A stretch of DNA of 64,000 nt from Streptomyces sp. NRRL F-525 (GCF_000716605.1 NZ_JNXE01000026.1:1-64000), one strand, 5' to 3'; positions 8,760 through 17,125 are shown, numbered from the stretch's first letter. Numbers and translations: made by a program. Notes: generated from the sequence alone by a model not told the origin.

Positions 8760-9443
8760 TTATTCCACCCGCGGCCGGACCAGGCCCGACTCGTAGGCGA
8801 TGACGACGAGTTGGGCCCGGTCGCGGGCGCCGAGTTTGGACATGGCGCGGTTGACGTGGGTCTTCACCGTCAGGGGGCTGACCTCCAGGCGTTCGGCGAT
8901 CTCGTCGTTCGAGAGGCCGCCGGCCACCTGGACGAGGACCTCGCGTTCGCGGACCGTCAAGGCTTCGAGGCGTTCGGCTCGGGCCGGGTCGCGGTCGTCG
9001 TCCAGGTCGCCCTGGGCGAGGAAGCGGGCGATCAGGCCCTTGGTCGCCACGGGGGACAGCAGGGCCTCTCCGGCCGCCGCGACCCTGATCGCGCTGAGGA
9101 GTTCCTCCGGCTCGGAGCCCTTCCCCAGGAAGCCGGACGCGCCCGCGCGCAGGGACTGGACCACGTAGTCGTCGACCTCGAAGGTCGTCAGTATGACCAC
9201 GCGGACGTGGGCCAGGGACGGGTCCGCGCTGATCATGCGGGTGGCGGCGAGGCCGTCCGTGCCGGGCATCCGGATGTCCATCAGCACGACGTCGGCCCGC
9301 TCCTCCTTCGCCAGCCGTACGGCCTGTGCGCCGTCCGAGGCCTCTCCTACGACCTCCATGTCGGGCTCCGAGTCGACGAGTACGCGGAAGGCGCTGCGCA
9401 GCAGGGCCTGGTCGTCGGCGAGCAGGACACGGATCGTCGTCAT
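8760..9443 (-). CDS. NarL/LuxR-family response regulator
   Basis: Two-component response regulator of 227 residues. The receiver domain has the acidic pair LLADDQ, phospho-acceptor Asp56 in LMDIRMPG and the conserved K in LGKGSEP. A LuxR-type helix-turn-helix follows at about 160-215 (LTVREREVLVQVAGGLSNDEIAERL). It starts with ATG at 9443, overlapping the kinase stop by four bases (ATGA), so the two proteins are made together. The regulon is unknown. Confidence 0.93.
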   Translation of the reverse strand: MTTIRVLLADDQALLRSAFRVLVDSEPDMEVVGEASDGAQAVRLAKEERADVVLMDIRMPGTDGLAATRMISADPSLAHVRVVILTTFEVDDYVVQSLRAGASGFLGKGSEPEELLSAIRVAAAGEALLSPVATKGLIARFLAQGDLDDDRDPARAERLEALTVREREVLVQVAGGLSNDEIAERLEVSPLTVKTHVNRAMSKLGARDRAQLVVIAYESGLVRPRVE

Positions 9444-10660
9444 ACGGGGTCCCCCGAGGCGCGTGGGCGGGTCTTGACCGGCAGGATCGCATGCACGCGG
9501 AAGCCGCCTCCGTAGCGGGGACCGGTGGTGAGGGTGCCGCGCAGGGCGGTGACGCGCTCGCGCATGCCAAGCAGGCCGTGGCCGCCGCCGGAGTCGGGGT
9601 CGTGGTCCTCCCCGGAGCCGTTGTCGAGGACGGTGACCTCCACGTTCGGGCCCACCCGTACGACACTCACCTCGGCCTTCGCCTCCGTGCCGGCATGTTT
9701 CTGCACGTTGGTGAGGGCTTCCTGGATGACGCGGTAGGCGGCGAGGTCCACGGCTGCGGGGAGCGTGGTTCCGTTGTCCGCGCGGGCGACCTCCACCTGG
9801 AGGCCGGCGTTGCGGAAGGTGCCGGCGAGTTCTTCGAGGCGGTCGAGGCCCGGGGCCGGTTCGGTCGGCGCCTCGGGGTCGCCGGACTGGCGCAACAGGC
9901 CGACGGTGGCGCGGAGTTCGTTGAGCGCGGAGCGGCTGGCCTCGCGGACGTGCGCGAGCGCTTCCTTGGCCTGGTCCGGGCGCTTGTCCATGACGTGCGC
10001 GGCGACCCCGGCCTGGACGTTGACCAGGGCGATGTGGTGCGCGACCACGTCGTGCAGGTCGCGGGCGATGCGGAGCCGTTCCTCGGCGACCCGGCGGCGG
10101 GCCTCCTCCTCGCGGGTGCGTTCGGCCCGTTCGGCGCGCTCGCGTATGGCGTGCACGAATTCCTTACGGCTGCGTACGGCGTCGCCGGCGGCGGCCGCCA
10201 TGCCGGTCCAGGCGAAGATGCCGAGGTTCTCCTGGGCGTACCACGGGAGGGGGCCGCCGAGCATCGCGGCGCCGGTCAGCACGGTCATCGTGAGCAGGGC
10301 GACGCGCCAGGTCGTCGAGCGGTCGGTGGTGACGGCGACGGTGAACAGGGCGACCACCGCGGACATGGCGACCGGGGCGCGCGGGTCGCTGGTGACGCTC
10401 TCGATGAGGGAGGCGGTCGCGGTGACGGCGAGCACCAGCATGGGGGCGCGGCGGCGTTTGACCAGCGCGGCGGCGCCGACCGCCATCAGGATCAGGCTGA
10501 GGGGGGCGGGGGTGCGGAGGCCCCAGCTCACGCCGCTGTCCCCGTGGGGGTCCACGAAGGAACCGGCGACCATGCAGACGAGCACCGCGGCGGCGAGGGC
10601 CGCGTCCAGGGCGGAGGGGTGCGCCTTCGCTTGGCAGCGGGCGCGGTCCAGGGTGCTCAT
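9440..10660 (-). CDS. NarL-type sensor histidine kinase
   Basis: Membrane sensor kinase of 406 residues, partner of the response regulator it overlaps. Four to five hydrophobic helices occupy residues 17-160, then a short coiled coil. A HisKA_3 dimerisation domain has the phospho-acceptor His203 in RIARDLHDVVAHH, and an ATPase domain has the N box (VIQEALTNVQKHA) and G boxes (DNGSG, GGGHGLLGMRERV). There is no large extracytoplasmic domain, so it probably senses within the membrane. TACCGT lies 7 bases before the ATG with no ribosome site, suggesting a leaderless mRNA. Confidence 0.93.
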   Translation of the reverse strand: MSTLDRARCQAKAHPSALDAALAAAVLVCMVAGSFVDPHGDSGVSWGLRTPAPLSLILMAVGAAALVKRRRAPMLVLAVTATASLIESVTSDPRAPVAMSAVVALFTVAVTTDRSTTWRVALLTMTVLTGAAMLGGPLPWYAQENLGIFAWTGMAAAAGDAVRSRKEFVHAIRERAERAERTREEEARRRVAEERLRIARDLHDVVAHHIALVNVQAGVAAHVMDKRPDQAKEALAHVREASRSALNELRATVGLLRQSGDPEAPTEPAPGLDRLEELAGTFRNAGLQVEVARADNGTTLPAAVDLAAYRVIQEALTNVQKHAGTEAKAEVSVVRVGPNVEVTVLDNGSGEDHDPDSGGGHGLLGMRERVTALRGTLTTGPRYGGGFRVHAILPVKTRPRASGDPV

Positions 10661-10750
10661 TCTGGCAACGGTACGGGGTCCCTGCCGGGGGCGGAACGGG
10701 GGTCAGCTGTACGTTCGCTGTGCCTGTGCGGGGTGTTGGGGTGGGCGTAC

Positions 10751-10824
10751 CCCGGGGCTGCGCCCCCAGACCCCCGCTTCGGCCTGAACGGGCCTCGTCC
10801 TCAAACGCCGGACGGGCTGATGGT
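10751..10824. repeat. GC-rich interspersed repeat (CCCCCAGACCCCCGCTTCGG family)
   Basis: Runs from CGGGGCTGCGCCCCCAGACC through CTTCGGCCTGAACG to CTCAAACGCCGGACGGGCTG. It is nearly identical to 38745-38816, so it is one of a dispersed family of intergenic elements. It fills the gap between the two-component operon promoter and the end of the pspAA gene. Confidence 0.75.
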
Positions 10825-10858
10825 ACCGACCGGCGCTGAAAGGGAGCCCGCCCCGGAA

Positions 10859-11137
10859 CTACCCCGGGATCAAGCCGTCGTCGCTCAGCAGGTCCCGGAC
10901 CTCCTCCAGCGTTGCGTCCTCCGCCGGGAGGATCAGCTCGGACGGTTCCAAGGAGTCGTCCGGCAGGGGATCGCCCAGTTCTCGGACCTTCGCCAGGAGG
11001 GCCTGGAGGGTTTGGCGGAAGGCTGGGACGTCGCCGTTCTGGACCTCCGTCAGGAGGATGGTGTCCAACTTGTTCAGCTCGGTGAGGTGGCTGTCGGCCA
11101 GCCTCACCTGCCCCTCCCCCATGATCCGTACGATCAT
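10859..11137 (-). CDS. pspAA: PspA-associated protein PspAA
   Basis: Small soluble partner of PspA in actinobacteria, 92 residues, beginning MIVRIMGEGQVRL and rich in acidic and leucine residues. It is encoded 22 bases downstream of pspA on the same strand with GAGGAGG before its ATG, so the two form an operon. The family is known by its linkage to PspA rather than by a biochemical activity; a regulatory or scaffolding role on PspA assemblies is inferred. The related gene for PspAB lies far away at 61458, next to htpX. Confidence 0.85.
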   Translation of the reverse strand: MIVRIMGEGQVRLADSHLTELNKLDTILLTEVQNGDVPAFRQTLQALLAKVRELGDPLPDDSLEPSELILPAEDATLEEVRDLLSDDGLIPG

Positions 11138-11159
11138 GTCGCCCTCCTCAGGCGTGGGC

Positions 11160-11957
11160 CTACTGCTTGTCGAAACGCGGGGTGTCCTGCGGCTGTGACG
11201 GCGACTGGGACTGGTCCTTGCCGCCTTCGATCGCCTGCTGGGAGGCGGACGAACCGCCGGCCAGCTCCGCCTTCATGCGCTGGAGTTCCAGCTCTACATC
11301 CGTACCACCGGACAGGCGTTCCAGCTCGGCCTGGATGTCGTCCTTGGCCATGCCGGTCGGGTCGTCCAGGGCGCCGGAGGCCAGCAGTTCGTCGATCGCG
11401 CCGGCGCGGGCCTGGAGCTGCTGGGTCTTGTCCTCGGCCCGCTGGATCGCCAGGCCGACGTCGCCCATCTCCTCGGAGATGCCGCTGAAGGCCTCGCCGA
11501 TCCGGGTCTGTGCCTGGGCCGCCGTGTACGTGGCCTTGATGGTCTCCTTCTTCGTACGGAAGGCGTCCACCTTGGCCTGGAGGCGCTGGGCCGCGAGGGT
11601 GAGCTTCTCCTCCTCACCCTGGAGCGTGGTGTGCTGCGTCTCCAGGTCCGTCACCTGCTGCTGGAGCGCGGCCCGGCGCGAGAGCGCCTCGCGGGCCAGG
11701 TCCTCGCGGCCGAGGGCGAGCGCCTTGCGGCCCTGGTCCTCCAGCTTCGAGGACTGCGACTGCAGCTGGTTGAGCTGGAGCTCCAGACGCTTGCGGGAGG
11801 TGGCGACGTCGGCCACTCCCCTGCGTACCTTCTGAAGCAGCTCCAGCTGCTTCTGGTACGAGTAATCGAGGGTTTCGCGCGGGTCCTCGGCCCGGTCAAG
11901 GGCCTTGTTCGCCTTCGCGCGGAAGATCATCCCCATACGCTTCATGACACCGCTCAT
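11160..11957 (-). CDS. pspA: Phage shock protein A / IM30 family (ESCRT-III-like)
   Basis: Membrane-stress protein that binds and remodels the inner leaflet; ESCRT-III relative. About 265 residues, nearly all helical coiled coil from residue 25 to 220, with an amphipathic N-terminal helix (MSGVMKRMGMIFRAKANKA) that inserts into membranes. The C-terminal 35 residues are Ser/Gln-rich and probably flexible. I use ATG 11957, where family similarity begins; a TTG at 12005 extends the frame by 16 residues. It is followed by pspAA. No pspF or pspBC is nearby, in line with the different actinobacterial system. Confidence 0.93.
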   Translation of the reverse strand: MSGVMKRMGMIFRAKANKALDRAEDPRETLDYSYQKQLELLQKVRRGVADVATSRKRLELQLNQLQSQSSKLEDQGRKALALGREDLAREALSRRAALQQQVTDLETQHTTLQGEEEKLTLAAQRLQAKVDAFRTKKETIKATYTAAQAQTRIGEAFSGISEEMGDVGLAIQRAEDKTQQLQARAGAIDELLASGALDDPTGMAKDDIQAELERLSGGTDVELELQRMKAELAGGSSASQQAIEGGKDQSQSPSQPQDTPRFDKQ

Positions 11958-12220
11958 GGGCTTCGCGCGCCCCCTTCTGACGGACTCCAGCTCCAGCGAC
12001 TGCAACAGAACCCACAGTACGGGCCCTGCATCTATTACCGCACTGTTCGGGGACGGATGCGCTCATCCCCAAGGACGACTGAGCCCGGTTCCGATCCGGC
12101 GTAAGGAGTAGGTGCTCCCCTGGCAGGACCCGTCCCTGACGTCCTTCTCTGTCCCCCTACAGACGAGCGGTGTTGCCGGATCGTTCCCCACAGGGCTGGG
12201 GTCCAACCCCATTCACCCCT

Positions 12221-12234
12221 TACCCTTGGGTTTT
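12221..12234 (+). promoter_or_regulatory. -10 box TACCCT eight bases before GTG: leaderless start
   Basis: TACCCT (12221-12226) precedes GTG 12235 by 8 bases and no ribosome binding site is seen. This supports starting the DUF3043 gene at 12235 rather than at the upstream in-frame codon at 12112. Confidence 0.5.
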
Positions 12235-12837
12235 GTGTTCCGTAGCCGCGCCAAGGAAGAGAAGGCAGCGTCCACCGACAAGGTGTCGCTGACCGACTCC
12301 ACGATGCCCCGAGACCCTCAGGCCCCGAAGGGTCGGCCCACGCCCAAGCGCAGTGAGTCCCAGACTCAGCGCCGCAGTGTCGCCAACACCTCGATGACGC
12401 GCAAGGACGCCTCCAAGCGCCAGCGCGACGAGCGGCGCACGGCGATGGAGAGGCAGCGCCAGGCGCTCTCCGGCCGGGGCAACGAGCGGGATCTGCCCCT
12501 CCGTGACCGGGGCCCGATCCGCAAGTTCGGGCGTGACTACATCGACTCGCGCATCAACATCGCCGAGTTCTTCCTGCCGCTGGCCGTGGTGATCCTCGTG
12601 CTCAGCGTGGTGCAGATCCCCGCGCTGCAGAACATCGCGCTGCTGTTGTGGCTCGTGGTGATCATCCTGATCGTGGTCGACTCCTTCTGGAGCGTGTTCC
12701 GCCTGCGCAAGCTGCTCGCCGAGCGCTTCCCGGGCCAGAACACCAAGGGCACGGTCTGGTACGCCCTCATGCGCTCCCTCCAGATGCGTCGACTCCGGCT
12801 GCCGAAGCCGCAGGTCAAGCGCGGAGAGCGGCCCTGA
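12235..12837 (+). CDS. DUF3043 family membrane protein
   Basis: Conserved actinobacterial protein of 200 residues, function unknown. Residues 1-95 are very basic and polar (FRSRAKEEK opening, then KGRPTPKRSE and runs of Arg/Lys), likely cytoplasmic. Two adjacent transmembrane helices follow at about 112-150 (IAEFFLPLAVVILVLSVV, then IALLLWLVVIILIVV), then a basic C-terminal tail. It is divergent from pspA. Its stop overlaps the start of the next gene as CTGA, so the methyltransferase is probably translated from the same message. Confidence 0.88.
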   Translation: MFRSRAKEEKAASTDKVSLTDSTMPRDPQAPKGRPTPKRSESQTQRRSVANTSMTRKDASKRQRDERRTAMERQRQALSGRGNERDLPLRDRGPIRKFGRDYIDSRINIAEFFLPLAVVILVLSVVQIPALQNIALLLWLVVIILIVVDSFWSVFRLRKLLAERFPGQNTKGTVWYALMRSLQMRRLRLPKPQVKRGERP

Positions 12838-13622
12838 GCACGGACTCCTTCTCCGGGGGCGCGGCCGATGCCTGGCTGAGCAGGCTGGGCGGGCTGCGGG
12901 ATGTCGTACGACAGGAGCTGGTGGCCCGGCAGCTCGACGAGCAGATAGCCGGCCGGTATCCGGTCGGGCAGCGGCTGCGGGTGCTCGACGTCGGAATGGG
13001 CCAGGGCACGCAGGCACTGCGGCTGGCCCGGGCCGGGCACCAGGTGACCGGGGTCGAACAGGAACCGAAGATGGTCGCCGCGGCCCGTGAGGCGCTGTCC
13101 GGCGAGCCCGAGGGCATCCGGGAGCGGGTGCGGATCATCGAGGGTGACGGCCGGGACACGGGCGTGCACTTCCTGCCGGGCAGTTTCGACGTCGTTCTGT
13201 GTCATGGCGTACTCATGTACGTGTCCGAGCCCGATCCGCTGCTCGCCGGTCTCGCCCGGATGCTGGCGCCTGGCGGGCTCCTGTCGCTGCTCGTGCGGAA
13301 CGCCGACGCGCTGGCCATGCGGCCCGGGCTGTCCTGGGACTGGGCGGGCGCGCTGGGCGCGTTCGATTCGACCGCGTACCGCAACCGGCTGGGTCTCGAT
13401 GTGGGGGCCGACCGGCTCGGCACCCTGACGGCCACGCTCGCCGGGATCGGGGCGCCGCTGCAGGCCTGGTACGGCGTGCGGGTCTTCACCGACACCGCTC
13501 CGGAGGGCGTGGAGATCCCGGCGGACGTCGAGTCGCTGCTGGCCACCGAGGAGCGGGCCGGGCGGACGGATCCGTATCGGGCGGTGGCCGCGCTGCTGCA
13601 TCTGTGCGGTGTGCGGGGCTGA
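12834..13622 (+). CDS. Class I SAM-dependent methyltransferase, probable CTG start
   Basis: Rossmann-fold methyltransferase of about 262 residues. Motif I is VLDVGMGQGTQALRLA, followed by the acidic loop GVEQEPKM, DGRD, and FDVVLCHGVLMYV. It resembles the SmtA/CmoM group, whose members modify small molecules or tRNA, but the substrate is unknown. In-frame ATG or GTG codons near the conserved start are lacking. GGAGAG lies 5 bases before CTG at 12834, which overlaps the DUF3043 stop as CTGA, the same geometry as the ATGA and GTGA junctions elsewhere here. I therefore propose a CTG start; the first downstream GTG would remove about 25 conserved residues. Confidence 0.8.
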   Translation: MSTDSFSGGAADAWLSRLGGLRDVVRQELVARQLDEQIAGRYPVGQRLRVLDVGMGQGTQALRLARAGHQVTGVEQEPKMVAAAREALSGEPEGIRERVRIIEGDGRDTGVHFLPGSFDVVLCHGVLMYVSEPDPLLAGLARMLAPGGLLSLLVRNADALAMRPGLSWDWAGALGAFDSTAYRNRLGLDVGADRLGTLTATLAGIGAPLQAWYGVRVFTDTAPEGVEIPADVESLLATEERAGRTDPYRAVAALLHLCGVRG

Positions 13623-13709
13623 GCGCGCGGCCCCGGCCAAGGACGCGTCAGGGGCCCGTTCGGGTCAGCAGTACGAGCCGGGCATTCACCCCAAAGAGAC
13701 ACTCGCGGT

Positions 13710-14780
13710 ATGGACTCCTCCCGTACCCGTGCTCTCCGCCCCATAGCCCTCCTCGCCTGTTCGCTCGTGCTGATCGCCGGTTGTTCCGGTGCCGGGTCCT
13801 CGTCGAAGAAGGACACGTCGACCGCGCAGGCAGCCCAGGCCGCCGTACCGATGGCGAGCGGCGACCTGCAGAGCGACTACCTGAAGGTGATCAAGGAGGT
13901 CCTGCCGTCGGTCGTGCAGATCCAGGCCAGCAGTGATCTGGGGTCGGGGGTCGTGTACGACGACCAGGGGCACATCGTCACCAACGCGCACGTCGTCGGG
14001 AACGAGAAGACCTTCAAGGTGACCACCGCGAACAGCGAGGACGTGCTCACCGCCAGGCTCGTCTACTCGTATCCCGAGCAGGACCTGGCCGTCGTCAAGC
14101 TGGACAAGATGCCGGACGGGCTGAAGGCGGCGACCTTCGCGGACTCCTCCAAGGTCGAGGTGGGGCAGATCGTCCTCGCCATGGGTTCGCCGCTGGGACT
14201 GTCGTCCAGCGTGACGCAGGGCATCGTGTCGGCGACCGGACGGACCGTCAGCGAGGGCAGTACCGGGGGCGGTACGGGCGCGACCATCGCCAACATGGTG
14301 CAGACCTCGGCGGCGATCAATCCCGGCAACAGCGGGGGCGCGCTGGTGAACCTGAACGGGCAGGTCATCGGCATCCCGACCCTCGCCGCGACCGATCCCG
14401 ACCTCGGGGGCAGTGCGGCGCCGGGGATCGGGTTCGCGATCCCGTCCTCGATGGTGAAGACCGTCGCCGACCAGATCGTCAAGGACGGGAAGGTCACCGA
14501 CTCGGGGCGGGCGGCCCTCGGCATCACCGGGCGTACGGTCGTCGACGACAGTTATCAGGCCGCCGGGGTCGCGGTGGTCGAGGTGAAGAGCGGTGGGGCG
14601 GCCGACAAGGCCGGTATCCAGGCGGGCGACATCATCACGAAGCTCGGTGACACGGGTATCACCACGATCACCTCGTTGTCGGAGGCGCTGGCGGCCGACA
14701 GGCCCGGGCAGAAGACGTCGGTGACGTACTCGCGGAACGGGGCGTCGAAGAAGGTCGATGTGACGTTGGGCGAGCAGTAG
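13710..14780 (+). CDS. HtrA-like trypsin-fold serine protease, PDZ lipoprotein
   Basis: Exported protein-quality protease of 356 residues. The lipobox LIAGC puts the acylated cysteine near residue 25. A trypsin-like domain has all three catalytic residues: His in TNAHVV, Asp in QDLAVVKLD and Ser in PGNSGGAL. A C-terminal PDZ domain (GVAVVEVKSGGAADKAGI) should bind substrate C-termini. It is monocistronic with a strong terminator behind it. No ribosome site is seen; GACACT six bases before the ATG is a weak leaderless-type -10 box. Confidence 0.93.
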   Translation: MDSSRTRALRPIALLACSLVLIAGCSGAGSSSKKDTSTAQAAQAAVPMASGDLQSDYLKVIKEVLPSVVQIQASSDLGSGVVYDDQGHIVTNAHVVGNEKTFKVTTANSEDVLTARLVYSYPEQDLAVVKLDKMPDGLKAATFADSSKVEVGQIVLAMGSPLGLSSSVTQGIVSATGRTVSEGSTGGGTGATIANMVQTSAAINPGNSGGALVNLNGQVIGIPTLAATDPDLGGSAAPGIGFAIPSSMVKTVADQIVKDGKVTDSGRAALGITGRTVVDDSYQAAGVAVVEVKSGGAADKAGIQAGDIITKLGDTGITTITSLSEALAADRPGQKTSVTYSRNGASKKVDVTLGEQ

Positions 14781-14808
14781 CCCGGCTCGGTTCAGTTCAG
14801 GAATGGAG

Positions 14809-14840
14809 TGGGGGCGGCCGGAGAAGTCCGGCCGCCCCCA
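14809..14840. terminator. Hairpin terminator between convergent genes
   Basis: A perfect 14-base-pair GC-rich stem (14809-14822 with 14827-14840) with a GAAG loop lies between the htrA-like gene and the convergent small gene. Confidence 0.85.
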
Positions 14841-14859
14841 CCCGCTTGGTCTACGACGG

Positions 14860-15072
14860 TTACGCGTCCTCGGCGTGCAGGCTCATCGGGCCGTAGATCT
14901 GTGTGCCGTCCTCGAAGAGGAACACCTGGTCGGCGCCGCCCGCGACGAGTTCTTTCCAGATCTCGCCGAGCCAGGACTCCGCGTCGCCCTGTGTGGTGAA
15001 CTCCTCCGGCGTGACCGCGGGTTCGACCTCGGTCCCGTCGGACTTTTCGAACCGCCAGATCCATGCCGCCAT
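14860..15072 (-). CDS. Small conserved hypothetical protein
   Basis: Seventy residues beginning MAAWIWRFEKSDGTEVEP and ending GPMSLHAEDA; acidic, with no membrane segment and no cysteines. GGGAGG lies 5 bases upstream of ATG 15072. I recognise it only as a protein commonly seen in Streptomyces without an assigned function. The alternation of polar and aromatic residues suggests a compact alpha/beta fold. Confidence 0.8.
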   Translation of the reverse strand: MAAWIWRFEKSDGTEVEPAVTPEEFTTQGDAESWLGEIWKELVAGGADQVFLFEDGTQIYGPMSLHAEDA

Positions 15073-15090
15073 GTACGCCTCCCGAGGCTT

Positions 15091-15116
15091 AGCGTATGCA
15101 GACCTGCAGCGTATGC
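15091..15116 (-). promoter_or_regulatory. Tandem AGCGTATGC repeat upstream of the 70-residue protein gene
   Basis: AGCGTATGC occurs twice, at 15091-15099 and 15108-15116, with starts 17 bases apart. Read on the minus strand each copy contains TACGCT, a TAnnnT-type -10 box, so the pair may be two start sites or a regulator site over the promoter. Confidence 0.4.
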
Positions 15117-15167
15117 GCTCCGCTGGGTTAGTTGTGATCATGTTGCGGAAGTTTGTCGTCTGCGGGC

Positions 15168-15212
15168 CCGGTGGGGGCTGGTCGCGCAGTTCCCCGCGCC
15201 CCTTAAGGGGGT
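15168..15212. repeat. Streptomyces intergenic GC repeat (half copy)
   Basis: Holds GGGGGCTGGTCGCGCAGTTC followed by CCCGCGCCCCTTAAGGGG. It belongs to the same family as 1785, 22507 and 31040. Confidence 0.7.
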
Positions 15213-15254
15213 CCAGGATGGGCATGTTCATCAGTGAGCGGTGAAAATCGGGGC

Positions 15255-16457
15255 GTGGAACTTACTCTGCTCGGTACCGGTGCCCCTGCTGGACTCCCGC
15301 GTCCTGACTGTCCTTGTGCTGCCTGTGCCGTTTCGCTCGGGGTTGATGCTCGGGCTGCTACCGCCGTGCTTGTGGACGGGACGTTGTTGCTTGATCTGAC
15401 GCCCGGGGCCGCCTTTGCCGCTGCTCGGGCCGGGCATTCGCTTGGTGGGGTGCGGCAGGTCTTGTTGTCTCATCCGCATGATGGGCCTGCTGTGGAGGTG
15501 CCTGCCGGATTGCCGCAGCCGGGGCGGGTGCCGGATGGGCGGGAGTTGGCGTTGTTGACGGGGCATCGGGTGCGGGCGGTGGCGATGGACGCGCCCGGTA
15601 CCGGGTACGCCGTCACCGGGCCCGACGGGCAGCGGGTGCTGTATCTGCCGCCGGGGGGTGCGCCGGCCGGGCTCGAGGAGGGGGCCGTGCCGTCGTACGA
15701 CATGGTGCTCGCCGATGTCGTGGGGCGGCCGGACGCGCTGGCGAAGTTGCGGGCCGTGGGGGCGATGGGGCCCGCCACCGACGTCATCGCCGTCCATCTG
15801 GATCACGATGTGGCGCCGGGGGCCGAGTTGGCGCGGCGGCTGGCCGCCGTGGGGGCGCGGGCCGTGCCGGACGGGACGACGTTGACCGTGGGGGTGTACG
15901 AGGACGTACCCGATGTGCCACGGCGGACGCTGGTGCTGGGCGGGGCGCGGTCCGGGAAGTCCGTCGAGGCCGAGCGGCGGTTGGAGGCGTTTCCTGACGT
16001 GCTGTACGTCGCCACCGGCGGGTCTCGTAACGGGGACACCGAGTGGTCTGCGCGTGTTTCCGCGCATCGGGAGCGGCGGCCTGGGTCGTGGCGTACGGCC
16101 GAGACGTGCGACCTGGTGCCGTTGCTTGCGGAGGACGGGCCGCCGTTGCTCGTCGACTGTCTGTCGCTGTGGCTGACGGACGCCATGGACTCCGTGGGGG
16201 CGTGGGACGACACGGAGTGGGGGGACGGCGGGGAGAAGCGACTCCGGGAGCGGGTGCGGGAGTTGACGGCTGCTGTGCGGGCCACCCGGCGGACCCTTGT
16301 TGCCGTGTCCAATGAAGTGGGCTCGGGGATCGTGCCGGCGACCGCGTCCGGGCGCCGGTACCGGGATGAGCTGGGGCGGTTGAACGCCGCGATCGCCGGT
16401 GAGTGCGAGCACGTGTTGCTGGTGGTGGCGGGGCAGGCGCTCGCCCTGCGCGGCTAG
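15255..16457 (+). CDS. cobU: Adenosylcobinamide kinase / phosphate guanylyltransferase with N-terminal beta-lactamase-like domain
   Basis: Bifunctional late cobalamin enzyme: it phosphorylates adenosylcobinamide and then adds GMP. The C-terminal ~170 residues are the CobU domain with the P-loop GGARSGKS and the later SNEVGSGIVP motif. The N-terminal ~215 residues resemble a metallo-beta-lactamase/PhnP-like fold (LTLLGTGAP...CPCAAC). Its expected HxHxDH metal motif is reduced to SHPHDG, so that domain may be catalytically dead. The GTG at 15255 begins the conserved sequence; GTG 15234 is an alternative and neither has a clear ribosome site. The last base triplet shares CTAG with the stop of the convergent methyltransferase gene. 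Confidence 0.88.
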   Translation: MELTLLGTGAPAGLPRPDCPCAACAVSLGVDARAATAVLVDGTLLLDLTPGAAFAAARAGHSLGGVRQVLLSHPHDGPAVEVPAGLPQPGRVPDGRELALLTGHRVRAVAMDAPGTGYAVTGPDGQRVLYLPPGGAPAGLEEGAVPSYDMVLADVVGRPDALAKLRAVGAMGPATDVIAVHLDHDVAPGAELARRLAAVGARAVPDGTTLTVGVYEDVPDVPRRTLVLGGARSGKSVEAERRLEAFPDVLYVATGGSRNGDTEWSARVSAHRERRPGSWRTAETCDLVPLLAEDGPPLLVDCLSLWLTDAMDSVGAWDDTEWGDGGEKRLRERVRELTAAVRATRRTLVAVSNEVGSGIVPATASGRRYRDELGRLNAAIAGECEHVLLVVAGQALALRG

Positions 16458-16987
16458 GGCTGGTGTCTTCTGCGGGCGATCAGGCGTTGCGGGGGCGGGA
16501 GCCGGTCCTGGAAGCCCCGGTGTTCGGTGACCAACTCGCAGTCGTGGGGCTCCAGTTGGGTGCGCAGGGCGTCCGGGGGGCCTTCCAGGAGGAGGAGGCC
16601 GGCGGGGCGCAGGACCGTGAGGGCCGCGCGGAGTTCGGCGTCGGGGTCTGGGGCCGGTGAGCGGTCGCGCAGGAGGCTGACCACGTCGTAGCGCGACTGG
16701 AGGGCCGTCGTGATGTGCGGGTCCGTGAGGTGGCCGGCGTAGGCCTCCTCGATGCGTTCGGCGGCGCGGGCGCGGACGACTCGGGGGGTGGGGTCGACGC
16801 CGTCGAAGGACGTGTACGGGAAGAGGGCCTTCGCCGTTTCCGGGAAGTGGGCGTCGCCGGTGCCGACGTCGAGCCAGCTCTCCGGTTCGGGGAGGAGCCG
16901 GAGGATCGCGCGGGCCAGTGCGCGGTGGCGGCGGTACGCGTCGAGGGTGCTGACGCGCGTGCTGACGCGGGTGCGCAGGCTGTTCAT
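16454..16987 (-). CDS. Class I SAM-dependent methyltransferase
   Basis: About 177 residues with motif I WLDVGTGDAHFPETA and a late beta-strand LRPAGLLLLEGPP. Substrate unknown. The start at ATG 16987 follows GGGAG by 6 bases. It is convergent with cobU; the two TAG stop codons share the palindrome CTAG at 16454-16457, leaving no intergenic DNA. It sits between cobU and cobT but on the other strand, so a cobalamin role is not supported by the layout. Confidence 0.82.
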   Translation of the reverse strand: MNSLRTRVSTRVSTLDAYRRHRALARAILRLLPEPESWLDVGTGDAHFPETAKALFPYTSFDGVDPTPRVVRARAAERIEEAYAGHLTDPHITTALQSRYDVVSLLRDRSPAPDPDAELRAALTVLRPAGLLLLEGPPDALRTQLEPHDCELVTEHRGFQDRLPPPQRLIARRRHQP

Positions 16988-17112
16988 GGGCGGCTCCCGG
17001 AGACGTACGGCAAAACGGTGCAAACCGATACGTACGGGATCTAGATCTTGAGGGCAAGGACGTCCGGGGCGCGTGGTGGCCATGTGGCGCTGTCGCGTTC
17101 GATCGCTGCCGG

Positions 17113-17125
17113 TACTGTTCGGCGA
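17113..17125 (+). promoter_or_regulatory. -10 box TACTGT seven bases before ATG: leaderless cobT
   Basis: TACTGT (17113-17118) precedes ATG 17126 by 7 bases with no ribosome site. It fixes the cobT start and rules out the in-frame extension from 17048. Confidence 0.6.

Noticed and set aside
9326..11488. A 720-codon plus-strand frame over the two-component system and pspAA
   Set aside because: Composition is Gly/Ala/Arg shadow-like and it opposes three well-supported genes.
16988..17125. Cobalamin riboswitch before cobT (also sought before cobU and cobS)
   Set aside because: No B12-box-like conserved segment is seen, and cobT and cobS appear leaderless.
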